Assembly: GCA_964472525.1 (NCBI GenBank)
Contig: CAYYLL010000008.1
Span: 1-64,000 of the forward strand
DNA from: SZUA-37 sp964472525
GTDB lineage: Bacteria; Pseudomonadota; Gammaproteobacteria; UBA6429; Thiohalophilaceae
Length of the DNA: 64,000 bases
Direction: 5' to 3'
Shown here: positions 54,905 to 63,650 of the stretch, piece by piece
How positions within the stretch are numbered: the stretch's first letter is position 1
Layout of the letters: each line of letters starts with the position of its first letter
The notes under the pieces: model-generated
What the model was told of the DNA's origin: nothing
What the model saw: only the letters and a program-made list of their open reading frames with translations
Databases searched by the model: none
Program-made: the position numbers and the translations under genes

Positions 54905-57772
54905 ATGCGAAATTCTGACAATATTACGTCATTTAAACAGCCAAACATTAAGCAGCAGGTGTTGTTTAACAAGTTATTTAAACGCTGTGAGTCACTGACC
55001 TTAAAGCACATAAAATCCATTTTACAAAAAATGTTTGACCATGCGGATGACACTTTATTTGCCCTCGCAGAAAAAACAGATTCAACCAACGACTCAACAG
55101 CCTATTTCGATTCAATGCGTATTATTCGTTTAAAACGTAAAGAAATTGAAAACCAACATTTTGATTATATTAAACAGGCTTTTGTTGACCTTAAAAATAA
55201 AACCGGTTCCACGTATAAACAAGAGAGTCTCGATACATTATCACTTGATAACTTATCTATCGATGATTTGTCGTTAGTCGAAGAAGCTGATTTGGAAGAA
55301 AATATTGCGATAAAAAATATCGTTTCAAAAGTGTCCCATCATTGCGCACAAGACTTAAGTGCCATTGAGAAACGTTTAACCCATATTCTCAATAACGTTG
55401 TCACACCACAAAATAATCCTCTCGGCCCCAATGTTATTTGCCAAACGTTTATGAAAGCGGCCGCCACCCTGGATATTGAACTTAAAATAAGTTTAATTAT
55501 TCTAAAATTATTCGATCAGGAAATTATTACAGGTATTTCCCCTTTATTGCATGAAGCCAATACTTTATTTATTGAGGCAAATGTACTTCCCGAATTTAAA
55601 CACAGTGTTAAAAAATCGGAGCATGTTAGCCCGCCATCATCCAATGCGGCAGAACAAACGCCATCCGCCGCAGAGACGGAGTTCGAACAAGCTCAGCTTA
55701 ATACGAATACAGCCGCTTATCAGCAGGCAATGGGACAAGCCTATGGCGCGACTTCACCTGTCGGTATTGCCGGGCAGAACGATACCTCACTTGCACATTT
55801 TCAGCAATTACTCGCCCAACAACCAGCCAATCCGGCGATGTTATCCGGTGCACACACTAGCATGAATAGCGCAGCACCACTCTCCACTGCGACAACAACA
55901 CGACCCAACAATGTACACACTTTAATGCCTGCACAAGCAGCCACAGGAGTGACAGCCGACAATGCCTCCGGCTCAATGCCCGTGACAGAGATGCAAGCGA
56001 ATATAGCATATGCGGTATCAACACCACAATTTGTTGGTTCATTAACACAATTACAAACGATTCCACATGATTTTATGCAGCAAAATGTGTCGGTTTCAAC
56101 CAATGAATCAGGTGACGAAATTGAAGAAGTCACATTACAGTCCACTAGCAATTTAAAACAGTTTGTTATTCAGCAGTTACAGCAGCAAGACGAGAATTTT
56201 TCATTTAACCAAATGAACCCGGTCGATAAAGATGTTATTGATGTTGTATCCATGCTGTTTGAATTTATTCTTGAAGACAAAAACATACCCGATGCTGCCA
56301 AAGCACATATTGCCCGCTTACAAATTCCTCTATTAAAAGCGGCTATTATTGATAAAGAATTCTTCGCCACCAATAAAAATACTGCCCGCCAATTACTCAA
56401 TGACCTTGCACATGCTGCATTGGGTATTATTGATGAAGATGACCGTTCATCACAAAGTTTACTCAATGAAATTGAACGTATTGTGGATACCATTAACGCT
56501 GACTTTGAGGATGACTTGAGTATTTTTGAGCAACAAATTAATCTGTTTAACGAGTTTATGGCACAGCACGACACAACCGAACAAACACTTAGCCATAAAA
56601 TCGAGAAAAAGCAAAAACAAAAGGAAGACAATGCTCTTGCTTATCAATGGGTTGAAGATACCATTGATGATATTTTGGCAGGCAAACATTTACCTGACGT
56701 TATCGTGGAATTAGTTAAAGGTCCGTGGAAGCGAGTAATGCTCAACACTTATTTAAACAACGGGCAAAATAGCGATACCTGGAAAAATCAGGTTCGTTTT
56801 GTGGATGTGCTTGAATGGTCGATTCAACCCAAACATGAATCAATTGACCGCCAAAAACTGGCCAACATTATTGGCCAACTGGTAATGACCTTACGCAATG
56901 GTTTGCAGGTTATTCAGGTGTCTGAACAGGAAATTCAAGACATCCTCGCACAAATGGAGCCTTTTCATCTGGCCAGTATAAAAGGTTTATCGGTAAAAGA
57001 ATATTTAGCATCCCTTACACCGCATGAGTCTTTCCTGTTTAAATCAACCGATAATACTGAAGCTACGCTGTCAACAACCAGCGACACCACAGAAGAAACA
57101 GAATCTATCCCTCAGCTCAATGATATTATCGTGGAGGAAATTAATTATGAGGCCGATGATAATTATGAAACAGATCTAAGCCTGGATGAAATTGATCAAA
57201 CCATTTTAAAAATGGAACAGGAGTTAACCAGTTTGGAAGAACTCGCTGCCTCAATTGGCGAACAAGCCGAAGCCGCATTAAACCCCGAATCGGACTTAGA
57301 CACTTCCCCTCAAACCACTGCGGATGAACAACATGATATTTTTGCCGATATGGAAGATGACTTTAGCTTGCTCGGCGATAACGAAGACGCCAACGACGAG
57401 AATAGCTTTGACAAACTTATCACCGAAGACATTATCTTGTCCGGTTTTTCAGTCAGTGACAATGACTCACCCGAAGACCAGCCACAGGACGAATATCTGG
57501 AACTCGCACGCCATCTGGAACAGGGAAAATGGGTGGAATTTCTGGATGATAATAAGAAAAAAACCCGTGCCAAACTGGCCTGGAAAAGTGATTTACTCGG
57601 CGAATATACCTTCTTAAACTGGAAATTTGACGTCATTGCCGACAAAACACTTTACGGTCTAGCAGCCGATCTACGCCGCGGTACTGCCACCATTATTGAT
57701 GATATCCCATTAGTCGATCGCGCCTTATCGGCCGTGATGAGTTCACTCACCCCCACTGGCACCAGTCATTAA
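54905..57772 (+). CDS. DUF1631 family protein under riboswitch control
   Basis: A 955-residue cytoplasmic protein matching DUF1631, a proteobacterial family of unknown function. Helical N-terminal region (about 1-210), a Gln/Ala/Thr-rich disordered linker (about 225-380), a second helical block (about 390-690), an acidic stretch (about 700-855) and a C-terminal small beta domain (GKWVEF through TLYGLAADLRRGTATII) reminiscent of PilZ-like folds but without the RxxxR motif. The GEMM riboswitch upstream ties its expression to c-di-GMP. No catalytic motif was seen. The adk gene 223 bases on probably has its own promoter. Confidence 0.88.
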   Translation: MRNSDNITSFKQPNIKQQVLFNKLFKRCESLTLKHIKSILQKMFDHADDTLFALAEKTDSTNDSTAYFDSMRIIRLKRKEIENQHFDYIKQAFVDLKNKTGSTYKQESLDTLSLDNLSIDDLSLVEEADLEENIAIKNIVSKVSHHCAQDLSAIEKRLTHILNNVVTPQNNPLGPNVICQTFMKAAATLDIELKISLIILKLFDQEIITGISPLLHEANTLFIEANVLPEFKHSVKKSEHVSPPSSNAAEQTPSAAETEFEQAQLNTNTAAYQQAMGQAYGATSPVGIAGQNDTSLAHFQQLLAQQPANPAMLSGAHTSMNSAAPLSTATTTRPNNVHTLMPAQAATGVTADNASGSMPVTEMQANIAYAVSTPQFVGSLTQLQTIPHDFMQQNVSVSTNESGDEIEEVTLQSTSNLKQFVIQQLQQQDENFSFNQMNPVDKDVIDVVSMLFEFILEDKNIPDAAKAHIARLQIPLLKAAIIDKEFFATNKNTARQLLNDLAHAALGIIDEDDRSSQSLLNEIERIVDTINADFEDDLSIFEQQINLFNEFMAQHDTTEQTLSHKIEKKQKQKEDNALAYQWVEDTIDDILAGKHLPDVIVELVKGPWKRVMLNTYLNNGQNSDTWKNQVRFVDVLEWSIQPKHESIDRQKLANIIGQLVMTLRNGLQVIQVSEQEIQDILAQMEPFHLASIKGLSVKEYLASLTPHESFLFKSTDNTEATLSTTSDTTEETESIPQLNDIIVEEINYEADDNYETDLSLDEIDQTILKMEQELTSLEELAASIGEQAEAALNPESDLDTSPQTTADEQHDIFADMEDDFSLLGDNEDANDENSFDKLITEDIILSGFSVSDNDSPEDQPQDEYLELARHLEQGKWVEFLDDNKKKTRAKLAWKSDLLGEYTFLNWKFDVIADKTLYGLAADLRRGTATIIDDIPLVDRALSAVMSSLTPTGTSH

Positions 57773-57995
57773 CGAACGCCTCGCACAACCAGAATAGTTT
57801 GGACGATCGGTGACAAAATGCCATAAATCCGTTAATTTTAGCTAATATTGCATAAAATCAACGAAATATTGCAATTCCTCGCATAAACCACTTGCCCACT
57901 CGGGCCAGTTTTATTACATTTGCGCCTCAAATTTTAAACCCGACATTCAATGTCGCGTCCAGTTACCCAATCTTAAGAAAAGAAGAGAGAAAAAC

Positions 57996-58637
57996 ATGAA
58001 ATTAATTTTATTAGGTGCACCCGGTGCAGGCAAAGGCACTGTAGCAAAACTATTAACCAAATTAGACGGTTCCGTTCAAATTTCAACCGGAGACATCCTG
58101 CGCGCCGCCGTTGCTGCCGGTACTGAACTCGGCAAACAGGCAGAAGCCGCCATGAAAGCCGGTGACTTGGTCTCTGACGAGCTCATTATGGGCATTATGG
58201 GCGAACGTTTAAAAGAAGACGACTGCAAAAAAGGTTACTTACTCGACGGTTTCCCACGCACCATCCCCCAAGCCGAAGCATTAAAAATACTACTCGCCGA
58301 TATGGGCGAAGAACTCGATATGGCCGTGGATATTCAGGTAGCAAAAGACGTGATTTTAGACCGTTTAACGACTCGCCGTACCTGTACTGATTGTGGCGCG
58401 ATTTACAATGTAAAATCAAACCCAACCAAAGAAGAAGGCAAATGCGATAAATGTGGTGGTCCGGTTGTACAACGTGACGATGAAACGGAAGAAGCTATCA
58501 GCAACCGTTTAGACGTTTACAATAAGCAGACTGCACCACTGGCTGACTTCTACAAAAAAGAAGGTATGTTAGTTGAAGTGAATGCAATATCGAGTGATGT
58601 GGTTATTGACGCAATTAAGGCTAAATTAGGTTCTTAA
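57996..58637 (+). CDS. adk: adenylate kinase (untailed)
   Basis: A 213-residue enzyme interconverting ATP, ADP and AMP. P-loop GAPGAGKGT, STGDILR, LDGFPRT, TTRRTC and a zinc-type LID with CTDCG and CDKCGG; catalytic Arg and Asp positions are in place. A GA-rich ribosome site precedes the ATG. It is a diverged paralogue of the tailed enzyme at 30468; this one has the normal length and is probably the housekeeping copy. A strong terminator follows. Confidence 0.95.
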   Translation: MKLILLGAPGAGKGTVAKLLTKLDGSVQISTGDILRAAVAAGTELGKQAEAAMKAGDLVSDELIMGIMGERLKEDDCKKGYLLDGFPRTIPQAEALKILLADMGEELDMAVDIQVAKDVILDRLTTRRTCTDCGAIYNVKSNPTKEEGKCDKCGGPVVQRDDETEEAISNRLDVYNKQTAPLADFYKKEGMLVEVNAISSDVVIDAIKAKLGS

Positions 58638-58660
58638 ATTTTTGCTAAAGCAAGCTAAAT

Positions 58661-58695
58661 AAAAAGCGGTAGCCTCCGGGTTTACCGCTTTTTTT
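58661..58695. terminator. intrinsic terminator
   Basis: An 11-bp stem (AAAAAGCGGTA / TACCGCTTTTT) with an 11-base loop and a T run on the right and A run on the left. It ends adk and can also serve the convergent thioredoxin-like gene. Confidence 0.9.
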
Positions 58696-58700
58696 ATGAC

Positions 58701-59138
58701 TTACTCAAAATTTCGTACTCTGGCACGATTGTGTTCGTCATCAAAAAAATAGTTTCGAGGTACTTCCCCATACCATGTTTCATCAACCGTATTAACTATT
58801 TGTTCCGTCTTTAAAGAGTTAAAAACCCAGTGTTCCAGTTGTTGTAATTTTAATTTATTTAATAATTGCTGTACTTCATTAATAAAATCATCGCCATCCG
58901 TTGATACAAACACAAATTTCTCGTTCAGATACAGCTTCTTCCGACTGATTAGCCGTAATTCCCTAATACAAGGCGGACAGGTAATAGACCAAAAAACCAG
59001 AGTAAATTCTTTGCCAGCATTCTCATTAAGAATATCGGCATAACTTTCCGGTTCAAATACTTTGATGTCAGACGTATCAGCCCAAACAATGACAGGAGTT
59101 AAAAACAGAATAAAAATTAAATTATATATTTTTTTCAA
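58701..59138 (-). CDS. periplasmic thioredoxin-like protein (CPPC)
   Basis: A 145-residue exported thioredoxin-fold protein with a signal peptide (about 1-20, ending VWA) and the redox motif CPPC in WSITCPPCIREL. The cis-proline loop is EVPRNYF. The start is a TTG, with no ATG nearby giving the signal peptide. It lies on the same strand as, and downstream of, the BNR lipoprotein and TonB-dependent receptor genes, so it may keep cysteines of that system reduced. The two-Pro CPPC motif is seen in some metal-handling and TlpA-like oxidoreductases. Confidence 0.8.
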   Translation of the reverse strand: MKKIYNLIFILFLTPVIVWADTSDIKVFEPESYADILNENAGKEFTLVFWSITCPPCIRELRLISRKKLYLNEKFVFVSTDGDDFINEVQQLLNKLKLQQLEHWVFNSLKTEQIVNTVDETWYGEVPRNYFFDDEHNRARVRNFE

Positions 59139-59291
59139 TCTTATTTACTTATTATAAATAATTTATTCTAGCAGTTCAGATATTTTCAGGAAACCAGCAT
59201 TACAAAAGCATCAGCCCATGCTCGATACAAAAACTGATCCACATCAATAAATATGACTTTAGTAATATTCAAAATCCATCACTGGAAAGTT

Positions 59292-60545
59292 TCAATCAGC
59301 TATACGTAATAAATGGTAGTCTTCACCTTTTCGATGCCAGCTAACATAAATCGCTGCACCATCATGGATTAAAAAAGGATGATCCGAAGGATGACTGCTT
59401 TTAGCCAATTGTTCAGGTACAGACCATGACTTACCAGTATTATTTGATTGCATAAAATAAAGTACCGACTGTTTAGAATCAAATTCTTTCCAGACAATAA
59501 AAACCCGCTTACCAAGACTTAATACATCGGCATGTGCCGCTGCTTTCGAATAATTACCTATATTCAATGGTGTAGAAAAGCTGCTTGCCTGATCTGTAGA
59601 ATTTGCATAAAACAGACCATGTGCCTGAGGTGCATTATTAAACCAGGTGACATGATAAACACCATCATCAGCAATGGAAATGGCAGGGCCATGGTGAGGA
59701 CAGCCTTCAATATGCCAGTTGTCATGGCTTAATCTTATCGGCTTATCTGCCTGATCAGCTTGTTTAAAATTGACGATGGCATGATCCCGGATATTGTCAG
59801 CAAAGATGTGTCGCCAGACGATTACCGGCAACTGCTTATGGTCGATGGCTATTGCTACACGACAACACTGGCAGGTGCTGTCCGCTATCTTTTTGTTCTT
59901 ATGAAACGTTTTTCCTCTATCAGTAGATAAAGCATAATACAAAGCCGCACCGGTATATTTTTTTCCAGCCGCCTTTGCTACCAACAAGTCCCGCTTATCT
60001 AGCCATGCAATATAGATATCCCCTCGACGATTAACAGCCAGTGCATCAAATCGATGACCGGTAATTTCATGGTCATCATTCACTGTAACAGGTTCAGAAA
60101 AATGTTTTCCACCATCAATAGAACGACTGAAACGTATATCACCACTAAAACGTTTTTCAGTTCGTTTTTTGGTCCAGGAAACATAGATTTCACCCCGGGT
60201 GCCAAAAGCAATCTTGGGACGATTTTCGGCTTTGGCATAAATATTTTCAGGAATACGATTCACTGTTACTGGCAAACTAAATGTCTGACCTTTGTCAGCA
60301 GAACGACTAACATAGATGTGGCCAGCATAGTACCACGCTACCCATAAAACACCCTTGTTATCAAATTTTGCCGAGGGTGCAGATGTACAACGCAAGCTGG
60401 GGAAAACGGCAGCTCCCCTACATGCTTTACTGATAGCCTGCTTATGCGTAATGTGCCCTGTCATTTGGCTACAACCTGAGAGCAAAAATATAAGAAATAT
60501 ACTTATTGAAGAGCCTATTGTTAAAAACTGCCTTCGATTAATCAT
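59292..60545 (-). CDS. Tat-exported lipoprotein with BNR/Asp-box beta-propeller
   Basis: A 417-residue protein. The N-terminus has a twin-arginine motif (NRRQFLTIG), a hydrophobic segment and a lipobox (LLSGC), so it is probably folded before export and lipidated. At least five Asp-box-like repeats (SADKGQTF, SIDGGKHF, STDRGKTF, STDQASSF, SNNTGKSW) predict a sialidase-like propeller. Sialidase catalytic arginines and the FRIP motif were not recognised, so a glycosidase role is doubtful. Clusters TCQCCRVA and GCPHHGP could bind metal or heme. ATG at 60545 follows GGGA; a GTG upstream is less likely. It is downstream of the TonB-dependent receptor. Confidence 0.82.
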   Translation of the reverse strand: MINRRQFLTIGSSISIFLIFLLSGCSQMTGHITHKQAISKACRGAAVFPSLRCTSAPSAKFDNKGVLWVAWYYAGHIYVSRSADKGQTFSLPVTVNRIPENIYAKAENRPKIAFGTRGEIYVSWTKKRTEKRFSGDIRFSRSIDGGKHFSEPVTVNDDHEITGHRFDALAVNRRGDIYIAWLDKRDLLVAKAAGKKYTGAALYYALSTDRGKTFHKNKKIADSTCQCCRVAIAIDHKQLPVIVWRHIFADNIRDHAIVNFKQADQADKPIRLSHDNWHIEGCPHHGPAISIADDGVYHVTWFNNAPQAHGLFYANSTDQASSFSTPLNIGNYSKAAAHADVLSLGKRVFIVWKEFDSKQSVLYFMQSNNTGKSWSVPEQLAKSSHPSDHPFLIHDGAAIYVSWHRKGEDYHLLRIAD

Positions 60546-60572
60546 TAACTTTCCCACTTATTAATATTTTTC

Positions 60573-60622
60573 ATCACCAGCAATACAACACTTTAATTTT
60601 ATACTGCTATATTGCTGGTGAT
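60573..60622. repeat. 13-bp perfect inverted repeat between operon genes
   Basis: ATCACCAGCAATA (60573-60585) and TATTGCTGGTGAT (60610-60622) form a perfect 13-bp dyad with a 24-base interior, between the receptor stop and the BNR lipoprotein start. On the minus strand no T run follows, so it is not a simple terminator; RNA processing or stability control is possible. Confidence 0.7.
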
Positions 60623-60647
60623 AAAAAAATTATTATTTTAAATAATG

Positions 60648-62936
60648 CTAAATCCTTATACTTGCTTCAAAGTAATAGGTTCGCTGAGGCCATGGATGTG
60701 CAACAAAGGCTGACTTATCTGTAACGTTATCAATGCCAAAAGCAATTTTCCCTGTTTTGCTTATCTGGTAACTTGTTTTCAGATCAACAAAGAGGTAACC
60801 ATCCACAGCACCATAAACATTACTGGCATTATCGGTATTGTCCAGGCGGCTATAACTGTCGCTAACATAACGTACGCCACCAGAAGCATCCCAGTCTTTA
60901 TTAACATGATAAGTTAAAAACAGATTGGCTCGCCATTCCGGTATACGTGACATTTGGTTGCCTACTATACTGGGGTTACTATCATTCTTTGTGATTTTAC
61001 TATCCAGCCAGGTAAGATTAAAGCGTGCGTCCAGATTTCCATCGAACAGACGTTCACGTTGAACAATATATTCAATCCCTTTGGTTGTAACTTCATCAAT
61101 AGGTAAAAAGGTAGTTACCGTAGAACCATTGACATCAATTGACTGGTTAAAGATTACATTTTTAATGACCTCATGGAACAGGTTGATGCGCATAAAACCA
61201 TGAACCAGTTGCCGTTCAAGCATCATATTCTGATGAATACCTTTTTCCGGTTTTAGTTTGTCGTCGGCAATGACAGTCCCGTTTGTTTTTTTCTCATTAT
61301 GATAAAGCTCTTCGGCAATAGGAAAGCGATAAGCCCTGGCAAGTGAGTAACGGTATTTCCATTTACTATCCGGCGCATACCCCACAGAAATCTTTGGTGA
61401 AAAGCCGGTTTCACTACGGGTAGCAATGTCCAGATTCGTACCCGAATAATTATAGTTAATGCCGTTTTTTGTGGTCCAATGCTCATAACGTGCCCCTAAA
61501 GCCAGATCCCAATAAGGCTTAAACTGCCACCCCCACTGTGCAAAGGCAGCATGCATCACCGTATCGCCACCGGATGTGCCGGACAGAGTTGTTTTTTCAC
61601 CGGCTGCATAATTATTCGAACTATAACTGTCAATTAATAATTTATAATAATCATAGTGATAACCTGTAACAAAATTCATATTTTTATTATTCATAAAATT
61701 ATCGGTACGCGCCTTAACGTCCAGAGTAAACCAGCCTGTATCACCAAACTCGGTAACACGCCCGCTACCGGTATAAGAAGGATCAGCCGGATTAACACTG
61801 GAATTGCGTGATTGGTCTTTAATAATATCAAAGTGACTAATATTAGTATCAAGTATCCAGTCACTGTTACCAATGGGGCCTTCCAAAGCAGCACCAAGTA
61901 ATAACGTTTCCCTATCTTGTTGGCTTACTGCAAAATGACTCGCTCTAACCGTAAACAGTTCACCATTAAATACGGCATCACCGCTCCAGACCGGATTTCC
62001 ACTAGTATCACGTAAATAATTATTAGGTGAATTTGTCTCACGACTGCGATCCTCATAAGCAAAAGTAAAACGAGCCAACCAGTCACCCATTTCATAACTC
62101 ATTTTTATTTTAGTTAAATCGGTAATGGCTTTTTCAGGACCACTATCACCATAATAAATAGCGGCTGTACTTCTACTGTCAGTAGACCGGTACGCGCCGC
62201 TTACTACCATTTCACCTCCGGTAGGGGTACCAATTGTATTATCATAGCGAAAGCTCATTGGCTGACTTTTATTTTCCAAGTGATTATGCGACAGGTAGAG
62301 ACTTAGCTTGCCAAAACGATCACCAACAGAAACGTATTCACGATGTCCCGTGAAAGTATCATCCGTTCCCATGTACTGATAATCCTGTGAGAAAATACTG
62401 GCCTCCGCATTAAAAACAAATTTAGTTGGCATTTTTGTGCTTATATTCACAACGCCACCCATCGCATTACCGCTGTATTCAGCAGAAAAAGGGCCGTAGA
62501 TAACTTCTACTGACTCGGTTTCATCGGCAGAAACTAAGGACCAGCGAGGGGCACCGTTCCATCGAGTTTGAAGAAGATAGTGCAAAGGTAAACCATCAGC
62601 AAAGACCATGGTACGGGCAGTCTGAAACATACCTGAACCACGGATACCGACTGCACCATTAGGGTCACCAATATAACGACGCCGCACAACCAGACTCGGT
62701 TCATATTTAATAAAGTCATCAATCGTTGCCGCATTAATACCTTCAACTTCTTCTTTACTGATACTGATGCTCGGGCTGGTATAAGGTGTGTCTGTCGAAG
62801 GTTGGATGTCTGTTTTACCTTCAACAACAATTTCACCCAATATCGCTTTTTCATCTGTTTGTTCTGCTGCTTGTATCTCGCTACTTAACCCCAGCGGAGC
62901 AAGCAACAACATTGCTGTTAATAATTTATAGTGCAT
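60648..62936 (-). CDS. TonB-dependent outer-membrane receptor
   Basis: A 762-residue outer-membrane transporter. Signal peptide about 1-23 (IQA-AE), a TonB box-like EIVVEGKT near 34-41, a plug domain (about 50-170; VGIRGSGMFQTARTMVFADG, GPFSAEYSGNAMGGVVNIST) and a 22-strand barrel to the C-terminus. GGGGAG precedes the ATG. Substrate is not certain. The adjacent Cys/His-rich BNR lipoprotein and thioredoxin-like protein favour a metal or metal complex. No Fur-box-like palindrome was seen just upstream. Confidence 0.93.
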   Translation of the reverse strand: MHYKLLTAMLLLAPLGLSSEIQAAEQTDEKAILGEIVVEGKTDIQPSTDTPYTSPSISISKEEVEGINAATIDDFIKYEPSLVVRRRYIGDPNGAVGIRGSGMFQTARTMVFADGLPLHYLLQTRWNGAPRWSLVSADETESVEVIYGPFSAEYSGNAMGGVVNISTKMPTKFVFNAEASIFSQDYQYMGTDDTFTGHREYVSVGDRFGKLSLYLSHNHLENKSQPMSFRYDNTIGTPTGGEMVVSGAYRSTDSRSTAAIYYGDSGPEKAITDLTKIKMSYEMGDWLARFTFAYEDRSRETNSPNNYLRDTSGNPVWSGDAVFNGELFTVRASHFAVSQQDRETLLLGAALEGPIGNSDWILDTNISHFDIIKDQSRNSSVNPADPSYTGSGRVTEFGDTGWFTLDVKARTDNFMNNKNMNFVTGYHYDYYKLLIDSYSSNNYAAGEKTTLSGTSGGDTVMHAAFAQWGWQFKPYWDLALGARYEHWTTKNGINYNYSGTNLDIATRSETGFSPKISVGYAPDSKWKYRYSLARAYRFPIAEELYHNEKKTNGTVIADDKLKPEKGIHQNMMLERQLVHGFMRINLFHEVIKNVIFNQSIDVNGSTVTTFLPIDEVTTKGIEYIVQRERLFDGNLDARFNLTWLDSKITKNDSNPSIVGNQMSRIPEWRANLFLTYHVNKDWDASGGVRYVSDSYSRLDNTDNASNVYGAVDGYLFVDLKTSYQISKTGKIAFGIDNVTDKSAFVAHPWPQRTYYFEASIRI

Positions 62937-63028
62937 ATTGTTCTCCCCAAATTGTTTAAAATAAATTTATAAAATTGATTAGTTAATGGTTTGCTGATTC
63001 TCCCGTATCACCAAAAAACCGGTTCAAC

Positions 63029-63640
63029 TCAGTTCAGTCTGAATTGCATTGCATAACTCACCTGAAGAGGGCAATTCACCTCTTCAGGACAAGCAGGTAA
63101 TGGCAGTGCTTGTCTAACACTGCCCTTTGCAGCCCGTCGCAATATCAAAGGGCCACCACTGGCTATTAACCCGGTAATATTGCCATTTCCAAGTAAACGA
63201 AAAGAAATTTGAATACTGCCTTCAATACTGCGACGGCGTGCTGAACGCGGGTAATGTTTGTAACCTTCAATATGTGTCAGTAGGCGCGCAAGGTACTGCT
63301 CGCGCAACGGAACTGAATGGTCAGCCTGCTGGCGTTGCACTTCATCATCAAGCTTGGGAGCAACAACTTGTTCAGGCGTGGGCTGAACCATTTTTTTTTC
63401 TTTTATTACTCTTTTTTTAGCAGGTTTTTCCGGTCTAATCGGTTTGAATTCAGCAGGCTGCTCTACAGGCTGTTGACTTTGTTTGACCGGTGCTAACAGA
63501 TTAAGTGAGATACGTGTTTCATAGTTAGGAGCCTGAGCCTGACTTCCCATTGCCATACGCGTAAATTGCACAAACAAACCACCATGAACAAGAATAGAAA
63601 AAATCAGGCTGGCAATATGTATCTGTTTATCTTTATTCAT
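63029..63640 (-). CDS. tonB: TonB-like energy transducer
   Basis: A 203-residue protein: N-terminal membrane helix (about 7-25), Pro/Lys-rich periplasmic spacer (about 45-100) and a C-terminal TonB domain containing YKHYPRSARRRSIEGSIQIS. Unusually two cysteines (ACPEEVNC) lie near the end. The frame extends upstream into exbD, but ATG at 63640 leaves a 10-base gap and gives a normal start MNKDKQIHI. It serves with ExbD, and presumably ExbB beyond the window, to energise the adjacent receptor. Confidence 0.9.
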   Translation of the reverse strand: MNKDKQIHIASLIFSILVHGGLFVQFTRMAMGSQAQAPNYETRISLNLLAPVKQSQQPVEQPAEFKPIRPEKPAKKRVIKEKKMVQPTPEQVVAPKLDDEVQRQQADHSVPLREQYLARLLTHIEGYKHYPRSARRRSIEGSIQISFRLLGNGNITGLIASGGPLILRRAAKGSVRQALPLPACPEEVNCPLQVSYAMQFRLN

Positions 63641-63650
63641 TGCCGCCACA

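Noticed and set aside
59292..60545. Secreted sialidase
   Set aside because: Asp-box repeats alone define the propeller; catalytic arginine triad context and FRIP were not recognised and Cys/His clusters suggest another role.
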